DNA of 64,000 bases from Stenotrophomonas maltophilia (lineage in GTDB: Bacteria; Pseudomonadota; Gammaproteobacteria; Xanthomonadales; Xanthomonadaceae): the NCBI GenBank assembly GCA_900113425.1, contig FOZF01000002.1, positions 124,001-188,000 on the forward strand. Reading direction: 5' to 3'. The notes beneath the pieces are model-generated. The model ran no database searches and was not told the DNA's origin. It saw nothing but the letters and a program-made list of their open reading frames with translations. Position 1 is the stretch's first letter. Every line of letters begins with the position of its first letter. Both the position numbers and the translations under genes were made by a program. Positions 34,636 to 45,046 of the stretch are shown one piece after another.

Positions 34636-36003
34636 TTACACCCGGCGTGCAATCAGCGTGGACAGCAGAGCCAGGCCCAGGGTGATCGCCAGGCACAGCA
34701 CGTAGCCGGTGTGCGGCCTGTGGTCCACGAACAGGGCGAACAGCGCACCGGAGACGGCCAGCGCGGTGGTGACCGCCAGCGCCTCGCTCAACTGCAGCGC
34801 CGAGGTATTGGCTCCCTGCTCGTGCGGTGCCGAAAGGGAAAGGGTCAGTACCGAAAGACTGGCGTAGATCATGCCCATGCCGAAGCCGGTCAGCGTCCAG
34901 CCGATCAGAGCCACCGGCAGCGGTACCGCACGGAACAGCACTGCCAGCGTGGCCGCGATACCGATCGCCATCAGCGGCGTTCCCGCGCGCAGCAGCTGCT
35001 GGCGTGACCAGCCATTACGCTGGTGGCCCTGCAGCCACGACCCGGCGAACCAGCCCAATGCCCCCAGGCTCAACACCGCGCCGGCCCCGCTGGGTGACAG
35101 CCCGCGCTCGCGCTGCAGCAGCAGTGGCAGGTAGGCCTCGCAGGCGAAGAATGCCGCAGCGGCGATGCCGCGCAGGGCAATCACGCTGGGCAGGCCGCGA
35201 TGCAGGCGCAGGGTGCCGGGGGGCAGAAGCCGCTGTACGCAGAACAGCAGCGCGAGCATCGCCACAGTGATGCACAGCAATGCCGCCATGCCTTGCTGCT
35301 GGCCCCCGAGATACAGCAGCAGCGCTGCCAGCGACGCGCCGCTGGCCCAGCGCACGACCCTGCTGCGATTGCCGCTGTCGCCTGCAGGCGAGGGCTGCAG
35401 GCGCGACAGTGCAGGTCGCAGCAGCAACGCAGCGGGCACCGCCAGCAGCGGCACGGCCAGGAACACCCAGCGCCAGCCCAGGTGCTGCACGATGAGCCCG
35501 CTCGCGGCCGGGCCGATCATCGACGGCACCACCCAGCCGGCGGAGAACGCTGCGAACACTTTCGGGCGCAGAGGTTCGGGGTAGGTACGGCCGACCATCA
35601 CATACAGTGAGACCGAGATCGCACCCGCGCCCAGGCCCTGCAGCAGCCGCCCGGCCACCAGCACGCCCATGCGCGTGGCCAGGCCGGCCAGCAGCAGGCC
35701 CAGCACGAAACACGCCAGGCCCCACCACAGCGGCCGCGCCGGCCCGTGCCGGTCGGCCCAGAGGCCGGCGAGTGTCATGCCGATGACGCTGGTGGCGAGG
35801 GTGCCGCCGAAGGCCAGCGCGTACAGCCGAAGCCCGTCGAGCGCGGCGGCGACGGTGGGCATGGCCGCGGCAACCGCCAGCGCCTCGAAGGCGTGCAGCG
35901 AGACCAGGGCGACCATGCCCAGGGTGGTCGCACGATAGCGCGCGGACAGGATGGAGGTTTCGGCAGAAGGGGAGGCGTCGGCAGCGGATGGAATCGGGGT
36001 CAT
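34636..36003 (-). CDS. MFS transporter, DHA2-like, SoxR-controlled
   Basis: A 455-residue transporter with about 14 hydrophobic segments. Motif A is in LAGLWADRHGPARP, and a long helical bundle continues to LLSTLIARRV. The start ATG at 36003 leaves an 81-bp divergent promoter gap with soxR. A SoxR operator lies between candidate -35 (TTGACC) and -10 (CATGCT) elements reading toward this gene, so induction by redox-cycling compounds is expected. The substrate is unknown. Confidence 0.85.
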   Translation of the reverse strand: MTPIPSAADASPSAETSILSARYRATTLGMVALVSLHAFEALAVAAAMPTVAAALDGLRLYALAFGGTLATSVIGMTLAGLWADRHGPARPLWWGLACFVLGLLLAGLATRMGVLVAGRLLQGLGAGAISVSLYVMVGRTYPEPLRPKVFAAFSAGWVVPSMIGPAASGLIVQHLGWRWVFLAVPLLAVPAALLLRPALSRLQPSPAGDSGNRSRVVRWASGASLAALLLYLGGQQQGMAALLCITVAMLALLFCVQRLLPPGTLRLHRGLPSVIALRGIAAAAFFACEAYLPLLLQRERGLSPSGAGAVLSLGALGWFAGSWLQGHQRNGWSRQQLLRAGTPLMAIGIAATLAVLFRAVPLPVALIGWTLTGFGMGMIYASLSVLTLSLSAPHEQGANTSALQLSEALAVTTALAVSGALFALFVDHRPHTGYVLCLAITLGLALLSTLIARRV

Positions 36004-36059
36004 GCGGAAAGTCGGCGATGCCGCGCTTGTCATCCGGCGGCGAAGACCGCAGCATGACA

Positions 36060-36077
36060 CCTGAACTATAGTTGAGG
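36060..36077. promoter_or_regulatory. SoxR operator
   Basis: CCTGAACTATAGTTGAGG is an 18-bp near-perfect palindrome (one mismatch), matching the CCTCAAGTTAACTTGAGG class of SoxR boxes. On the minus strand TTGACC overlaps one end and CATGCT follows about 18-19 bp away, the stretched spacing MerR-type activators act on. Confidence 0.8.
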
Positions 36078-36084
36078 TCAAGCA

Positions 36085-36519
36085 ATGGTGTCGCAGGAAC
36101 TGAGTGTGGGTGAGGTATCGCAGCGCAGCGGCGTGGCCGTGTCCGCGCTGCACTTCTATGAGCGCAAGGGCCTGATCAGCAGCCTGCGAACCTCGGGCAA
36201 CCAGCGCCGCTTCAGCCGCGACGTGCTGCGCCGGCTGGCGGTGATACGCGTTGCACAGCGCGTGGGCATGCCGCTGGAAGCCGTGGCGCGTGCTTTCGAG
36301 AGCCTGCCGCAGGGCAGGGCACCGACCAAGGCTGACTGGGCCACGCTGTCCGCGCGCTGGCGGACCGAGCTGGATGAGCGCATCCACATGCTGCAGCTGC
36401 TGCGTGACGAGCTGACCGGGTGCATCGGTTGCGGTTGCCTGTCACTGAAGCGCTGCCGGCTGGCCAACCCCGAGGATGTCCTCGGGGAGCGCGGTGACGG
36501 TCCGATGCGGTGGGGCTGA
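36085..36519 (+). CDS. soxR: Redox-sensitive transcriptional activator SoxR
   Basis: A 144-residue MerR-family regulator. A winged helix at residues 7-50 ([21 protein letters not shown]) is followed by a dimerisation helix. The [2Fe-2S] ligand set is Cys113, Cys116, Cys118 and Cys124 ([12 protein letters not shown]). Oxidation of the cluster activates target promoters. There is no soxS, as usual outside enterics, so it probably controls the divergent MFS pump directly. Confidence 0.95.
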   Translation: MVSQELSVGEVSQRSGVAVSALHFYERKGLISSLRTSGNQRRFSRDVLRRLAVIRVAQRVGMPLEAVARAFESLPQGRAPTKADWATLSARWRTELDERIHMLQLLRDELTGCIGCGCLSLKRCRLANPEDVLGERGDGPMRWG

Positions 36520-36560
36520 GGCCCCGGCACATCGGAGGGCGCGCCAGGCTGGATCATGCA

Positions 36561-37163
36561 TCACCAGACGGTGATCGTTTCACCGCTCAGGATGCCTTCC
36601 ACCGCGCGCTGGTACGCCAGTGCCGCGCGCTGGGCGGTCACCGCTTCAAAGCCGGGGAAGTAGGGCGCGTAGGCGTCCATTGATTCGACCAGCACATTCG
36701 GGCTGACGACATTGATGCGCAGCCCGCGTGGCAGCAGTTCCAGGGCCGCTGCACGCACGAATCCTTCCAGTGCGGCGTTCACCGAGGTTGCATTGACGCC
36801 ATCGCGGATCGGCTGGGCACTGACGATGCCGCTGGTCAGGGTGATCGAGCCACCGGCGGTGAGGTGATGTTGTGCGGCCAGCGCCAGCCGTACCTGCCCG
36901 AGCAGCTTGTCCTGCAGGCCGACGTTGAACCGTTCCGGCGTCATGTCACGCAGAGGACCAAAATGCAGTTTGCCTGCGGTGGAAATCACCGCATCGACCG
37001 CGCCGGTGCGGGCGAACAGTTCGTTGACGCTGGCATCGTCGGTCAGATCGACGCGCAGCGTGCCGCTGCTGCGCCCGGCGTCCAGGATCTGGTGCTGCTG
37101 GCCGAGCTGGCGTGCGACCGCCTGGCCGAGCGTGCCGGTGGCGCCCACGAGAAGAATCTTCAT
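36561..37163 (-). CDS. Short-chain dehydrogenase/reductase, 200 residues
   Basis: A small SDR with the NAD(P) motif GATGTLG at 7-13 and an ISTAG motif. The expected Tyr-x3-Lys is not evident. The region after TLTSGIVSAQP reads GVNATSVNAALEGFV, so the catalytic Tyr and Lys appear replaced. This occurs in the atypical SDR subgroup of short YbjT/YwnB-like proteins. It is divergent from a LysR gene that probably regulates it. Confidence 0.82.
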   Translation of the reverse strand: MKILLVGATGTLGQAVARQLGQQHQILDAGRSSGTLRVDLTDDASVNELFARTGAVDAVISTAGKLHFGPLRDMTPERFNVGLQDKLLGQVRLALAAQHHLTAGGSITLTSGIVSAQPIRDGVNATSVNAALEGFVRAAALELLPRGLRINVVSPNVLVESMDAYAPYFPGFEAVTAQRAALAYQRAVEGILSGETITVW

Positions 37164-37233
37164 GACGGTTCCTTGCTGGGGAAGATGAAGCGCAGTCTGC
37201 GCCGTGACGACGCGGTTTGGTAAGCCGCGTATG

Positions 37234-37250
37234 ATTCGCAGATTGCTAAT
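37234..37250. promoter_or_regulatory. LysR-type operator candidate
   Basis: ATTCGCAGATTGCTAAT is an interrupted palindrome with the T-N11-A layout of LysR sites, 13 bp before the LysR gene start and upstream of the divergent SDR. A second palindrome, GCGCAGTCTGCGC (37190-37202), lies on the SDR side. Confidence 0.55.
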
Positions 37251-37262
37251 CAGGACTTTGCA

Positions 37263-38138
37263 ATGGACATGCTGCGCTGCATGCAGGCCTTCGTCGCGGT
37301 GGCCGAGCGCGGGAGTTTCGCCGCTGCCGCCGAGCACCTGCAGGTGTCTGCGGTGATGGTGGGCAAGTACATCCAGCAGCTGGAACGGCATCTCGGCACC
37401 GCGCTGCTGCAGCGGAACACACGGCGGCAGCGCCTGACCGAGGCGGGCAGCGCTTATCTGGCCGGTTGCCGGCAGGTGCTGGAACAGGTGCAGCAGGCCG
37501 AGGCGGACGTGGCCGGCCTGCAGCTGCAGCCGCGTGGCGTGTTGCGGGTCAGTGCTCCCACCACGTGGGGCAGCTGCGTGCTGGCGCCCCGGTTGGCCGA
37601 GCTGCTGCGTGCACAGCCGCTGCTGAACATCGAACTGGATCTCAGCAATCGCCGGGTGGACCTGATCGAAGACGGCTTCGACGCGGCGATCCGGGTCGGT
37701 CCGCTGCCCTCGGCGGACATCGTGGCGCGTCCGCTGCCCCCCTATGCGATGAGCCTGTGTGCAGCGCCCTCGTACCTTCGCCGGCGAGGCACGCCGCGGA
37801 CGCCCGCGGATCTGCAGGGACACGATTGCCTGAGCCACCTGGCCTGGCGTGGCGGGCACGGTTGGCAGCTGGCCAGTGGCGAGCATGTGGACTGGGAGGC
37901 GCGGCTCACCAGCAATGACGGCGTCGCGCTGCGCGAGGCCGCCGTGGCGGGGGCCGGGCTGATTCTGCAACCGACGGCGCTGCTGGCCACGGAGATCGCT
38001 GCAGGCCGGCTGAAACCGCTGCTGCGCGACCATCTGCCGGCGCCGCGGCCGATGCATCTGATCTATCTGCCGGACCGTCGCCCGCGCCCGCGCCTGCAGT
38101 GCTTCGTCGACTTCGTCATGACCGCGTTGGGGCAATGA
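37263..38138 (+). CDS. LysR-family transcriptional regulator
   Basis: A 291-residue regulator. The winged helix-turn-helix is at residues 3-60 (FVAVAERGSFAAAAEHLQVS, then VMVGKYIQQLERHLG), and a periplasmic-binding-like effector domain follows. It is of the CrgA/AaeR type, with SNDGVALREAAVAGAGLI. It is divergent from the SDR gene across a 99-bp gap with palindromic sites, the classical LysR target arrangement. The effector is unknown. Confidence 0.9.
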   Translation: MDMLRCMQAFVAVAERGSFAAAAEHLQVSAVMVGKYIQQLERHLGTALLQRNTRRQRLTEAGSAYLAGCRQVLEQVQQAEADVAGLQLQPRGVLRVSAPTTWGSCVLAPRLAELLRAQPLLNIELDLSNRRVDLIEDGFDAAIRVGPLPSADIVARPLPPYAMSLCAAPSYLRRRGTPRTPADLQGHDCLSHLAWRGGHGWQLASGEHVDWEARLTSNDGVALREAAVAGAGLILQPTALLATEIAAGRLKPLLRDHLPAPRPMHLIYLPDRRPRPRLQCFVDFVMTALGQ

Positions 38139-38152
38139 GCATCGGAGTAGAT

Positions 38153-38192
38153 GGGGGCAGATCCCTTGGCCCCGGCAAAGGGATCTGACCCC
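38153..38192. terminator. Bidirectional hairpin, GGGGTCAGATCCC-type repeat
   Basis: GGGGCAGATCCCTT pairs with AAGGGATCTGACCCC across a short loop, between the convergent LysR and proC genes. A relative with the same GGGGTC...GACCCC ends lies at 63791-63830. It is an intergenic repeat family probably acting as a transcription stop. Confidence 0.65.
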
Positions 38193-38198
38193 AAGGAA

Positions 38199-39020
38199 TC
38201 AGTCGTTTGCCGCTGACAGTTCCTGGCCGCGCACCTGTGCGGCGCGCAGCGCGGCATCCACCAGTGCCTCGAAGCCTCCGGCCTGGAAGCGCTCGATCGC
38301 TGCCTGGGTGGTGCCGTTGGGCGAGGTCACGCGACGGCGCAGCTCGGCGGGGCTTTCGCCCGCTTCATCGAGCATGCGCGAGGCGCCGAGCAGCGTCTGC
38401 ACCACCAGCGTGCGTGCGGCGTCGGCGGACAGACCCTGGGCGATGCCTGCCGCCTCCATCGCTTCGGCGAGCAGGAACACATAGGCCGGACCGCTGCCGG
38501 AGACAGCGGTGACCGAATCCATCAACGGCTCGCTGTCGATCCATACCGTGCGTCCGGCACTGGCCAGCAGGTGCTCGGCCTGCGCGCGCTGCGGTGCATC
38601 CACTGCCGGTGTTGCGTACAGGCCGGTGACGCCGGCACCGAGCAGCGCGGGCGTGTTGGGCATCGCGCGCACCACCGGCAACGTGCCGCCCAGCCAGCGC
38701 TGCAGCTGCGTGCTGGTGATGCCGGCGGCGATCGAGACCACCAGCGGTCGGTTGTCCTGCGCCAGCGACTGCAGCGACTGGCAGACGTCACGCAGTACCT
38801 GTGGCTTGACCGCCAGCAGCCAGGTCTGGCCCTGCGCGGCGGCCGCGCTGGCGCTGTCATGGGTATGCACGCCGAAGTCGCTGGCAAGCGCATCGCGCAC
38901 GGCGGCTACCGGCTCGGCCACGTGGATGCGTGTGGCAGGCACGCCCTGGCGGATCAGGCCGGCGATCAGGCTGCGGGCCATGTTGCCGCCGCCGATGAAG
39001 GTGATGGAATCTGCTGCCAT
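38199..39020 (-). CDS. proC: Pyrroline-5-carboxylate reductase
   Basis: A 273-residue enzyme catalysing the last step of proline synthesis. The dinucleotide motif FIGGGNMARSLIAGL is at about 8-22, RAMPNTPALLGAG follows in the middle, and the C-terminal signature SGSGPAYVFLLAEAM leads to VTSPNGTTQAA. The start ATG is preceded by GGAGAC. It lies 18 bp downstream of yggS, the usual yggS-proC operon. Confidence 0.96.
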   Translation of the reverse strand: MAADSITFIGGGNMARSLIAGLIRQGVPATRIHVAEPVAAVRDALASDFGVHTHDSASAAAAQGQTWLLAVKPQVLRDVCQSLQSLAQDNRPLVVSIAAGITSTQLQRWLGGTLPVVRAMPNTPALLGAGVTGLYATPAVDAPQRAQAEHLLASAGRTVWIDSEPLMDSVTAVSGSGPAYVFLLAEAMEAAGIAQGLSADAARTLVVQTLLGASRMLDEAGESPAELRRRVTSPNGTTQAAIERFQAGGFEALVDAALRAAQVRGQELSAAND

Positions 39021-39038
39021 GGAAGTCTCCTCGGAATG

Positions 39039-39716
39039 TCAGGCCGGCCGCGGACGGGCGCCGAACAGGGCGGTGCCGATGCGCACCAGGGTGGCGCCTT
39101 CGGCGATCGCATCGGTGTAGTCGCTGCTCATGCCCATCGAAAGGGTATCGACCTGCGGGAAGCGGTCGGCCAGTGTCTGGAAAAGTGTGCGCATGCGCAC
39201 GAATGCGTCGCGGCGGCGCTCCGCCTCCGGCCACGGCGCCGGGATCGCCATCAGACCCCGCAAGCGCAGGCCGGGCTCGGCGGCGATGGCCTCGGCCAGG
39301 GCCTGGACGTCCTCTGGCGCGCAGCCGTGCTTGCTGGATTCATCATCGATGTTGACCTGGATCAGCACGTTCAGCGCTCCGCGCGCCGCCGGTCGATGGC
39401 GGGCCAGCGCAGTCACCAGCTTGGGACGGTCCACGCTCTGTACCCAGTCGAAATGCGTGGCCACCGCTTCGGCCTTGTTGGACTGCAGATGGCCGATCAG
39501 GTGCCATTCCAGGTCAAGGTGCTGCAGCGCCTGCATCTTGGCCAGCGCCTCCTGCACGTAGTTTTCGCCGAAGGCGCGCTGGCCCTGTGCAGCAAGGGCG
39601 GCCACGGCCTCGGCGGGTTGGGTCTTGGAGACCGCCAGCAGGCGCGGCGGCGCGCGTCCGGCGGCCTCGGCCGCGGCGCGCAGGGTGCTCAGGATCTGGG
39701 GCAGGGCAGTGGCCAC
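39039..39716 (-). CDS. yggS: PLP homeostasis protein (YggS/PLPBP family)
   Basis: A 225-residue single-domain TIM-barrel protein. The PLP lysine is Lys31 in LLAVSKTQP, and the GENYVQEALAKM and EWHLIGHLQSNKA blocks follow. The C-terminal SMGMSSDYTDAIAEGATLVRIGTALFG binds the phosphate. It balances vitamin B6 and amino-acid pools and has no known enzyme activity. It is divergent from pilT and upstream of proC, as in most proteobacteria. Confidence 0.96.
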   Translation of the reverse strand: MATALPQILSTLRAAAEAAGRAPPRLLAVSKTQPAEAVAALAAQGQRAFGENYVQEALAKMQALQHLDLEWHLIGHLQSNKAEAVATHFDWVQSVDRPKLVTALARHRPAARGALNVLIQVNIDDESSKHGCAPEDVQALAEAIAAEPGLRLRGLMAIPAPWPEAERRRDAFVRMRTLFQTLADRFPQVDTLSMGMSSDYTDAIAEGATLVRIGTALFGARPRPA

Positions 39717-39803
39717 GTAACGCGTTCCAATCGATCAGGAGGCTATACTGCCGCCCGGGGAAAGATCCTTCCAGTCGAAGCCGTTATTGGGGAGTAGCCG
39801 CTC

Positions 39804-40841
39804 ATGGATATCGCCGAGCTGTTGGCGTTTTCCGTAAAGAACAAAGCGTCCGACCTGCACCTGTCCGCAGGCCTGCCGCCGATGATCCGCGTGGACGGCG
39901 ACGTTCGCCGCATCAACATCCCGGCACTGGACCACAAGCAGGTCCATGCGCTGGTGTACGACATCATGTCCGACAAGCAGCGCCGCGACTACGAGGAATT
40001 CCTCGAAGTGGACTTCTCGTTCGAGATCCCGTCGCTGGCACGTTTCCGCGTGAATGCGTTCAACCAGAACCGCGGTGCGGGCGCAGTGTTCCGTACCATT
40101 CCGTCGGAGGTGCTGACGCTGGAGGATCTGGCCTGTCCGCCGATCTTCCGCGAACTGATCCAGCAGCCGCAGGGCCTGATCCTGGTGACCGGCCCGACCG
40201 GTTCGGGCAAGTCGACCACGCTGGCGGCGATGATCGACTACATCAACAAGAGCGAATACGGCCACATCCTCACCGTCGAGGATCCGATCGAGTTCGTGCA
40301 CACCTCTCAGAAGTGCCTGATCAACCAGCGCGAAGTACACCGCGATACGCATGGCTTCAACGAGGCACTGCGCTCGGCACTGCGAGAAGACCCGGACATC
40401 ATCCTGGTCGGCGAACTGCGCGACCTGGAAACCATCCGCCTGGCGCTGACCGCCGCGGAGACCGGCCACCTGGTGTTCGGCACCCTGCACACCAGTTCGG
40501 CGGCCAAGACCATCGACCGCATCATCGACGTGTTCCCGGCCGGCGAGAAGCCGATGGTGCGCTCGATGCTGTCCGAGTCGCTGCGCGCGGTGATCTCGCA
40601 GGCACTGTTGAAGAAGGTGGGCGGCGGCCGTACCGCAGCGTGGGAGATCATGGTGGGCACGCCGGCCATCCGCAATCTGATCCGCGAAGACAAGGTGGCG
40701 CAGATGTACTCGGCGATCCAGACCGGTCAGCAGCAGGGCATGATGACGCTCGACCAGCACCTGCAGGACCTGGTCAAGCGCAGCCTGATCACCCGCAACC
40801 AGGCGCGCGAGTACGCCAAGGACAAGCGACTGTTCGAGTAA
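39804..40841 (+). CDS. pilT: Type IV pilus retraction ATPase PilT
   Basis: A 345-residue hexameric secretion ATPase. Walker A is GPTGSGKST with Lys136, the Asp box and Walker B are in DPDIILVGELRDLETI, and the His box is GTLHTSSAAKTIDRI. The retraction motif AIRNLIRE is present near residue 290. It powers pilus disassembly and twitching at the inner membrane. It is followed by its paralogue pilU. Confidence 0.98.
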   Translation: MDIAELLAFSVKNKASDLHLSAGLPPMIRVDGDVRRINIPALDHKQVHALVYDIMSDKQRRDYEEFLEVDFSFEIPSLARFRVNAFNQNRGAGAVFRTIPSEVLTLEDLACPPIFRELIQQPQGLILVTGPTGSGKSTTLAAMIDYINKSEYGHILTVEDPIEFVHTSQKCLINQREVHRDTHGFNEALRSALREDPDIILVGELRDLETIRLALTAAETGHLVFGTLHTSSAAKTIDRIIDVFPAGEKPMVRSMLSESLRAVISQALLKKVGGGRTAAWEIMVGTPAIRNLIREDKVAQMYSAIQTGQQQGMMTLDQHLQDLVKRSLITRNQAREYAKDKRLFE

Positions 40842-40939
40842 GGCAAGGCAGAAGCGGGCCCGGCGCGCGACCGCGTCGGCGACTCCGCGATGTTCCGACC
40901 ATCGACTGAAGCCTGGCACATGCCTCCTGGGAGCCTGCC

Positions 40940-42082
40940 GTGAACACCACCGCCACCACCATCGATTTCACCTCCTTCCTCAAGCTGATGGCGCACCAGC
41001 GCGCCTCGGACCTGTTCATCACCGCGGGCATGCCGCCGGCGATGAAGGTCAATGGCAAGATCGCGCCGATCACGCAGACACCCTTGACGCCGCAGCAGAG
41101 CCGCGACCTGGTGCTGAACGTGATGACGCCGGCACAGCGCGAGGAGTTCGAGAAGACCCACGAATGCAACTTCGCCATCGGCCTGTCCGGTGTCGGCCGT
41201 TTCCGCGTGAGCTGCTTCTATCAGCGCAACCAGGTGGGCATGGTGCTGCGTCGCATCGAGACGCGCATCCCGACCGTGGAAGAACTGAGCCTGCCGCCGA
41301 TCATCAAGACGCTGGCGATGACCAAGCGCGGCATCATCCTGTTCGTCGGTGCGACCGGTACCGGCAAGTCGACGTCGCTGGCAGCGATGATCGGTTATCG
41401 CAACCAGAATTCCACCGGCCACATCATCACCATCGAGGATCCGATCGAGTTCGTGCACAAGCACGAGGGCTGCATCATCACCCAGCGCGAAGTGGGCATC
41501 GATACCGACAGCTGGGAGGCCGCGCTGAAGAACACGCTGCGCCAGGCGCCGGACGTGATCATGATTGGTGAGGTGCGTACCCGCGAAGGCATGGACCACG
41601 CCATCGCCTTCGCCGAAACCGGCCACCTGGTGCTGGCGACCCTGCACGCCAACAACGCCAACCAGGCGATGGACCGCATCATCAACTTCTTCCCGGAAGA
41701 CCGTCGCAACCAGCTGCTGATGGACCTGTCGCTGAACCTCAAGGGCGTGGTGGCCCAGCAGCTGGTACCGTCCCCGGATGGCCGCTCGCGCAAGGTTGCG
41801 ATGGAGATCCTGCTGGGCACGCCGCTGGTGCAGGACTACATCCGCGACGGCGAGATCCACAAGCTGAAGGAAGTGATGAAGGAATCGGTCCAGCTGGGCA
41901 TGAAGACCTTCGACCAGAGCCTGTTCGAGCTGTACCAGGCCGGTGAGATCAGCTACGAGGATGCGCTGCGGTATGCCGATTCGCAGAACGAAGTGCGGCT
42001 GCGCATCAAGCTGAGCCAGGGCGGTGACGCGCGCACCCTGTCGCAGGGGCTGGACGGCGTGGAAATCTCCGAGATCCGCTGA
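40940..42082 (+). CDS. pilU: PilT-dependent retraction ATPase PilU
   Basis: A 380-residue PilT paralogue starting at a GTG (40940) with GGGAG upstream. Walker A reads GATGTGKST, then IIMIGEVRTREGMDHAI and LATLHANNANQAMDRI. The C-terminal extension beyond the PilT core (SLFELYQAGEISYEDALRYA) is typical of PilU. It assists PilT under load. It lies 98 bp after pilT. Confidence 0.96.
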   Translation: MNTTATTIDFTSFLKLMAHQRASDLFITAGMPPAMKVNGKIAPITQTPLTPQQSRDLVLNVMTPAQREEFEKTHECNFAIGLSGVGRFRVSCFYQRNQVGMVLRRIETRIPTVEELSLPPIIKTLAMTKRGIILFVGATGTGKSTSLAAMIGYRNQNSTGHIITIEDPIEFVHKHEGCIITQREVGIDTDSWEAALKNTLRQAPDVIMIGEVRTREGMDHAIAFAETGHLVLATLHANNANQAMDRIINFFPEDRRNQLLMDLSLNLKGVVAQQLVPSPDGRSRKVAMEILLGTPLVQDYIRDGEIHKLKEVMKESVQLGMKTFDQSLFELYQAGEISYEDALRYADSQNEVRLRIKLSQGGDARTLSQGLDGVEISEIR

Positions 42083-42164
42083 AGCAGCAGGGGACGGCAG
42101 CCGGGCATCGCCCGGCGCCGAGGAAGATCACCGGGTCGGCCGGATTCATGAAATCCAGTCATGA

Positions 42165-43223
<1,059 letters not shown>

Positions 43224-43232
43224 TCGTGGTGG

Positions 43233-43253
43233 GTGCGGGCCCTGGGCCCGCAC
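43233..43253. terminator. Bidirectional hairpin between convergent genes
   Basis: A perfect 10-bp palindrome (GTGCGGGCCC / GGGCCCGCAC) with a single-base centre, filling the gap between the aldo/keto reductase and LysR stops. Confidence 0.7.
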
Positions 43254-44156
43254 TCATCCGTCCATCATCGGCCCGCGCAGGGCATCAAGCACCGTGCGCA
43301 TCGCCAGGGTCACGTGGTGGCGCGAGGGGTAGTACGCGTAGTAGCCATCGAACGGCGGGCACCAGTCGTCCAGCACCGACTGCAGGCGGCCATCGTCCAG
43401 CATCGGCAGGATCTGGTCTTCCGGCAGCCAGGCCAGCCCGCTGCCGGCCAGTGCCGCGCTGCGGGTCATGCCCATCGTGTTGAAGGTCCACTGCCCGCTC
43501 ACGCGCACGCTCAGTTCGTGGCCATCCTGGCCGAAGTCCCATGGCATCAGTCCGCCATGGGTGGGCAGGCGCAGGGTGATGCAGTTGTGGCTGGCCAGGT
43601 CGTGCGGATGCGCGGGGGCGGTGTGCCGACGAAAGTAGCCTGGGGCACCGACCACGCGCATCCGCAGCGGCGGGCTGATGGGCACCGCGATCATGTCGCG
43701 TGCCAGGCGCTCGCCGAGGCGGATGCCGATGTCATAGCGCTCGGCGACGATGTCGGCCAGGCCGTAGTCGGTGGTCAATTCGATCTTCAGGTCGGGGAAG
43801 CGCTGCAGCAGGGGGGCCAGCCGCGGCCACGCCAGATACTCAGCGGCGTGGCCAGTGGCATTGATGCGGATGGTCCCGGCGGGGCGGTCGCGGTACTCGG
43901 CCAACGCGGCCAGCTCGTGTTCGATCTCGGCCAGGCGCGGTGCCAGCGTGGCGAGCAGGCGGGCGCCAGCCTCCGTGGTGGAGACGCTGCGGGTAGTCCG
44001 GGTCAGCAGGCGCACCCCGAGCCGCTCCTCGAGGCCGCGCATGGCATGGCTGAGCGCGGACTGCGAGACACCCAGCTGGGCGGCCGCGCGGGTGAAGCTG
44101 CCCTCGCGGGCGACGTGGACAAAGGCCTGCAGGTCGTTGAGGTTTTCGCGCGGCAT
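43254..44156 (-). CDS. LysR-family transcriptional regulator
   Basis: A 300-residue regulator. The helix-turn-helix is in residues 6-65 (FVHVAREGSFTRAAAQLGVS, then ALSHAMRGLEERLG), and a substrate-binding-like C-domain follows. The aromatic-rich C-terminus (FDGYYAYYPSRHHVTLAMRT) is typical of the YafC/DsdC-like group. It converges on the aldo/keto reductase, which homologous regulators often control; that target is inferred. Confidence 0.9.
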   Translation of the reverse strand: MPRENLNDLQAFVHVAREGSFTRAAAQLGVSQSALSHAMRGLEERLGVRLLTRTTRSVSTTEAGARLLATLAPRLAEIEHELAALAEYRDRPAGTIRINATGHAAEYLAWPRLAPLLQRFPDLKIELTTDYGLADIVAERYDIGIRLGERLARDMIAVPISPPLRMRVVGAPGYFRRHTAPAHPHDLASHNCITLRLPTHGGLMPWDFGQDGHELSVRVSGQWTFNTMGMTRSAALAGSGLAWLPEDQILPMLDDGRLQSVLDDWCPPFDGYYAYYPSRHHVTLAMRTVLDALRGPMMDG

Positions 44157-44322
44157 GCGGGAATGATACGGCGCCGCCGCTGCCCGCTGCCCGCTGCGGC
44201 GCGGGCTGACGCTTTCCGGATAGCCCTCAGACAGGGCGGCGCATCCAGCTGAACGATTTCATCTGCAACTGTCATGCGGATCGTGTCTAATACTGCCTCC
44301 CCCCGCTGTCCCCCCCACCCGC

Positions 44323-45030
44323 ATGTCCCATCCTTCCCATGGCCCCGCGCCGTGCGACGACGCTGACGGCCACCTGGTCACCGCCGGTCCGTTGACTCCG
44401 CCGCCGGACAGCGCCGGTACCACCGCCGACGAAAAAGCGCTGCGCCACTCGGTGGCCGAGGACGTGCAGGGCATGGTGCTGGCGACCATGGTGGCCTCGC
44501 TGGGCTTGGCCATCTTCGCCAAGGGCGGGCTGATGATCGGCGGCATGGCCGGCATGGCCTTCCTGCTGCACTACGCGATGGGCTGGAACTTCGGGCTGGT
44601 GTTCGTGCTGGTCAATCTGCCCTTCTACTGGGTGGCGCTGCGGCGCATGGGCTGGGAGTTCACCCTGAAGACCTTTGCCGCGGTCACCGCCTGCGGCGTG
44701 CTGACCGATCTGCTGCCGCGCTGGATCGATTTCTCGCACATCCATCCGCTGTATTCGGCGATCGTCGGCGGCGCGCTGTCGGGGCTGGGCATCCTGTTCT
44801 TCATCCGCCACCGCGCCAGCCTGGGCGGCATCGGCATCCTGGCGGTCTACCTGCAGCGCACCCGTGGCTGGAGCGCCGGCAAGGTGCAGATGTCCTACGA
44901 TGCCTGCCTGATGATCGCCGCGTTCTTCGTGCTTTCGCCGTCCAAGGTGATGTACTCGGCGATCGGCGCGGTGGTGCTCAGCCTGGTGCTGATGTTCAAC
45001 CACCGGCCCGGCCGTTACATGGGCGTCTAA
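44323..45030 (+). CDS. YitT family membrane protein
   Basis: A 235-residue inner-membrane protein with a disordered N-terminus (Pro/Asp-rich to residue 40) and five or six helices. The motif GGMAGMAFLLHYAMGWNFGL and the following NLPFYWVALRRMG are the DUF161/YitT signature. Function is unknown. It converges on tag across the 45-bp REP array. Confidence 0.85.
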   Translation: MSHPSHGPAPCDDADGHLVTAGPLTPPPDSAGTTADEKALRHSVAEDVQGMVLATMVASLGLAIFAKGGLMIGGMAGMAFLLHYAMGWNFGLVFVLVNLPFYWVALRRMGWEFTLKTFAAVTACGVLTDLLPRWIDFSHIHPLYSAIVGGALSGLGILFFIRHRASLGGIGILAVYLQRTRGWSAGKVQMSYDACLMIAAFFVLSPSKVMYSAIGAVVLSLVLMFNHRPGRYMGV

Positions 45031-45046
45031 GCGCGCCTTCCGCGTT

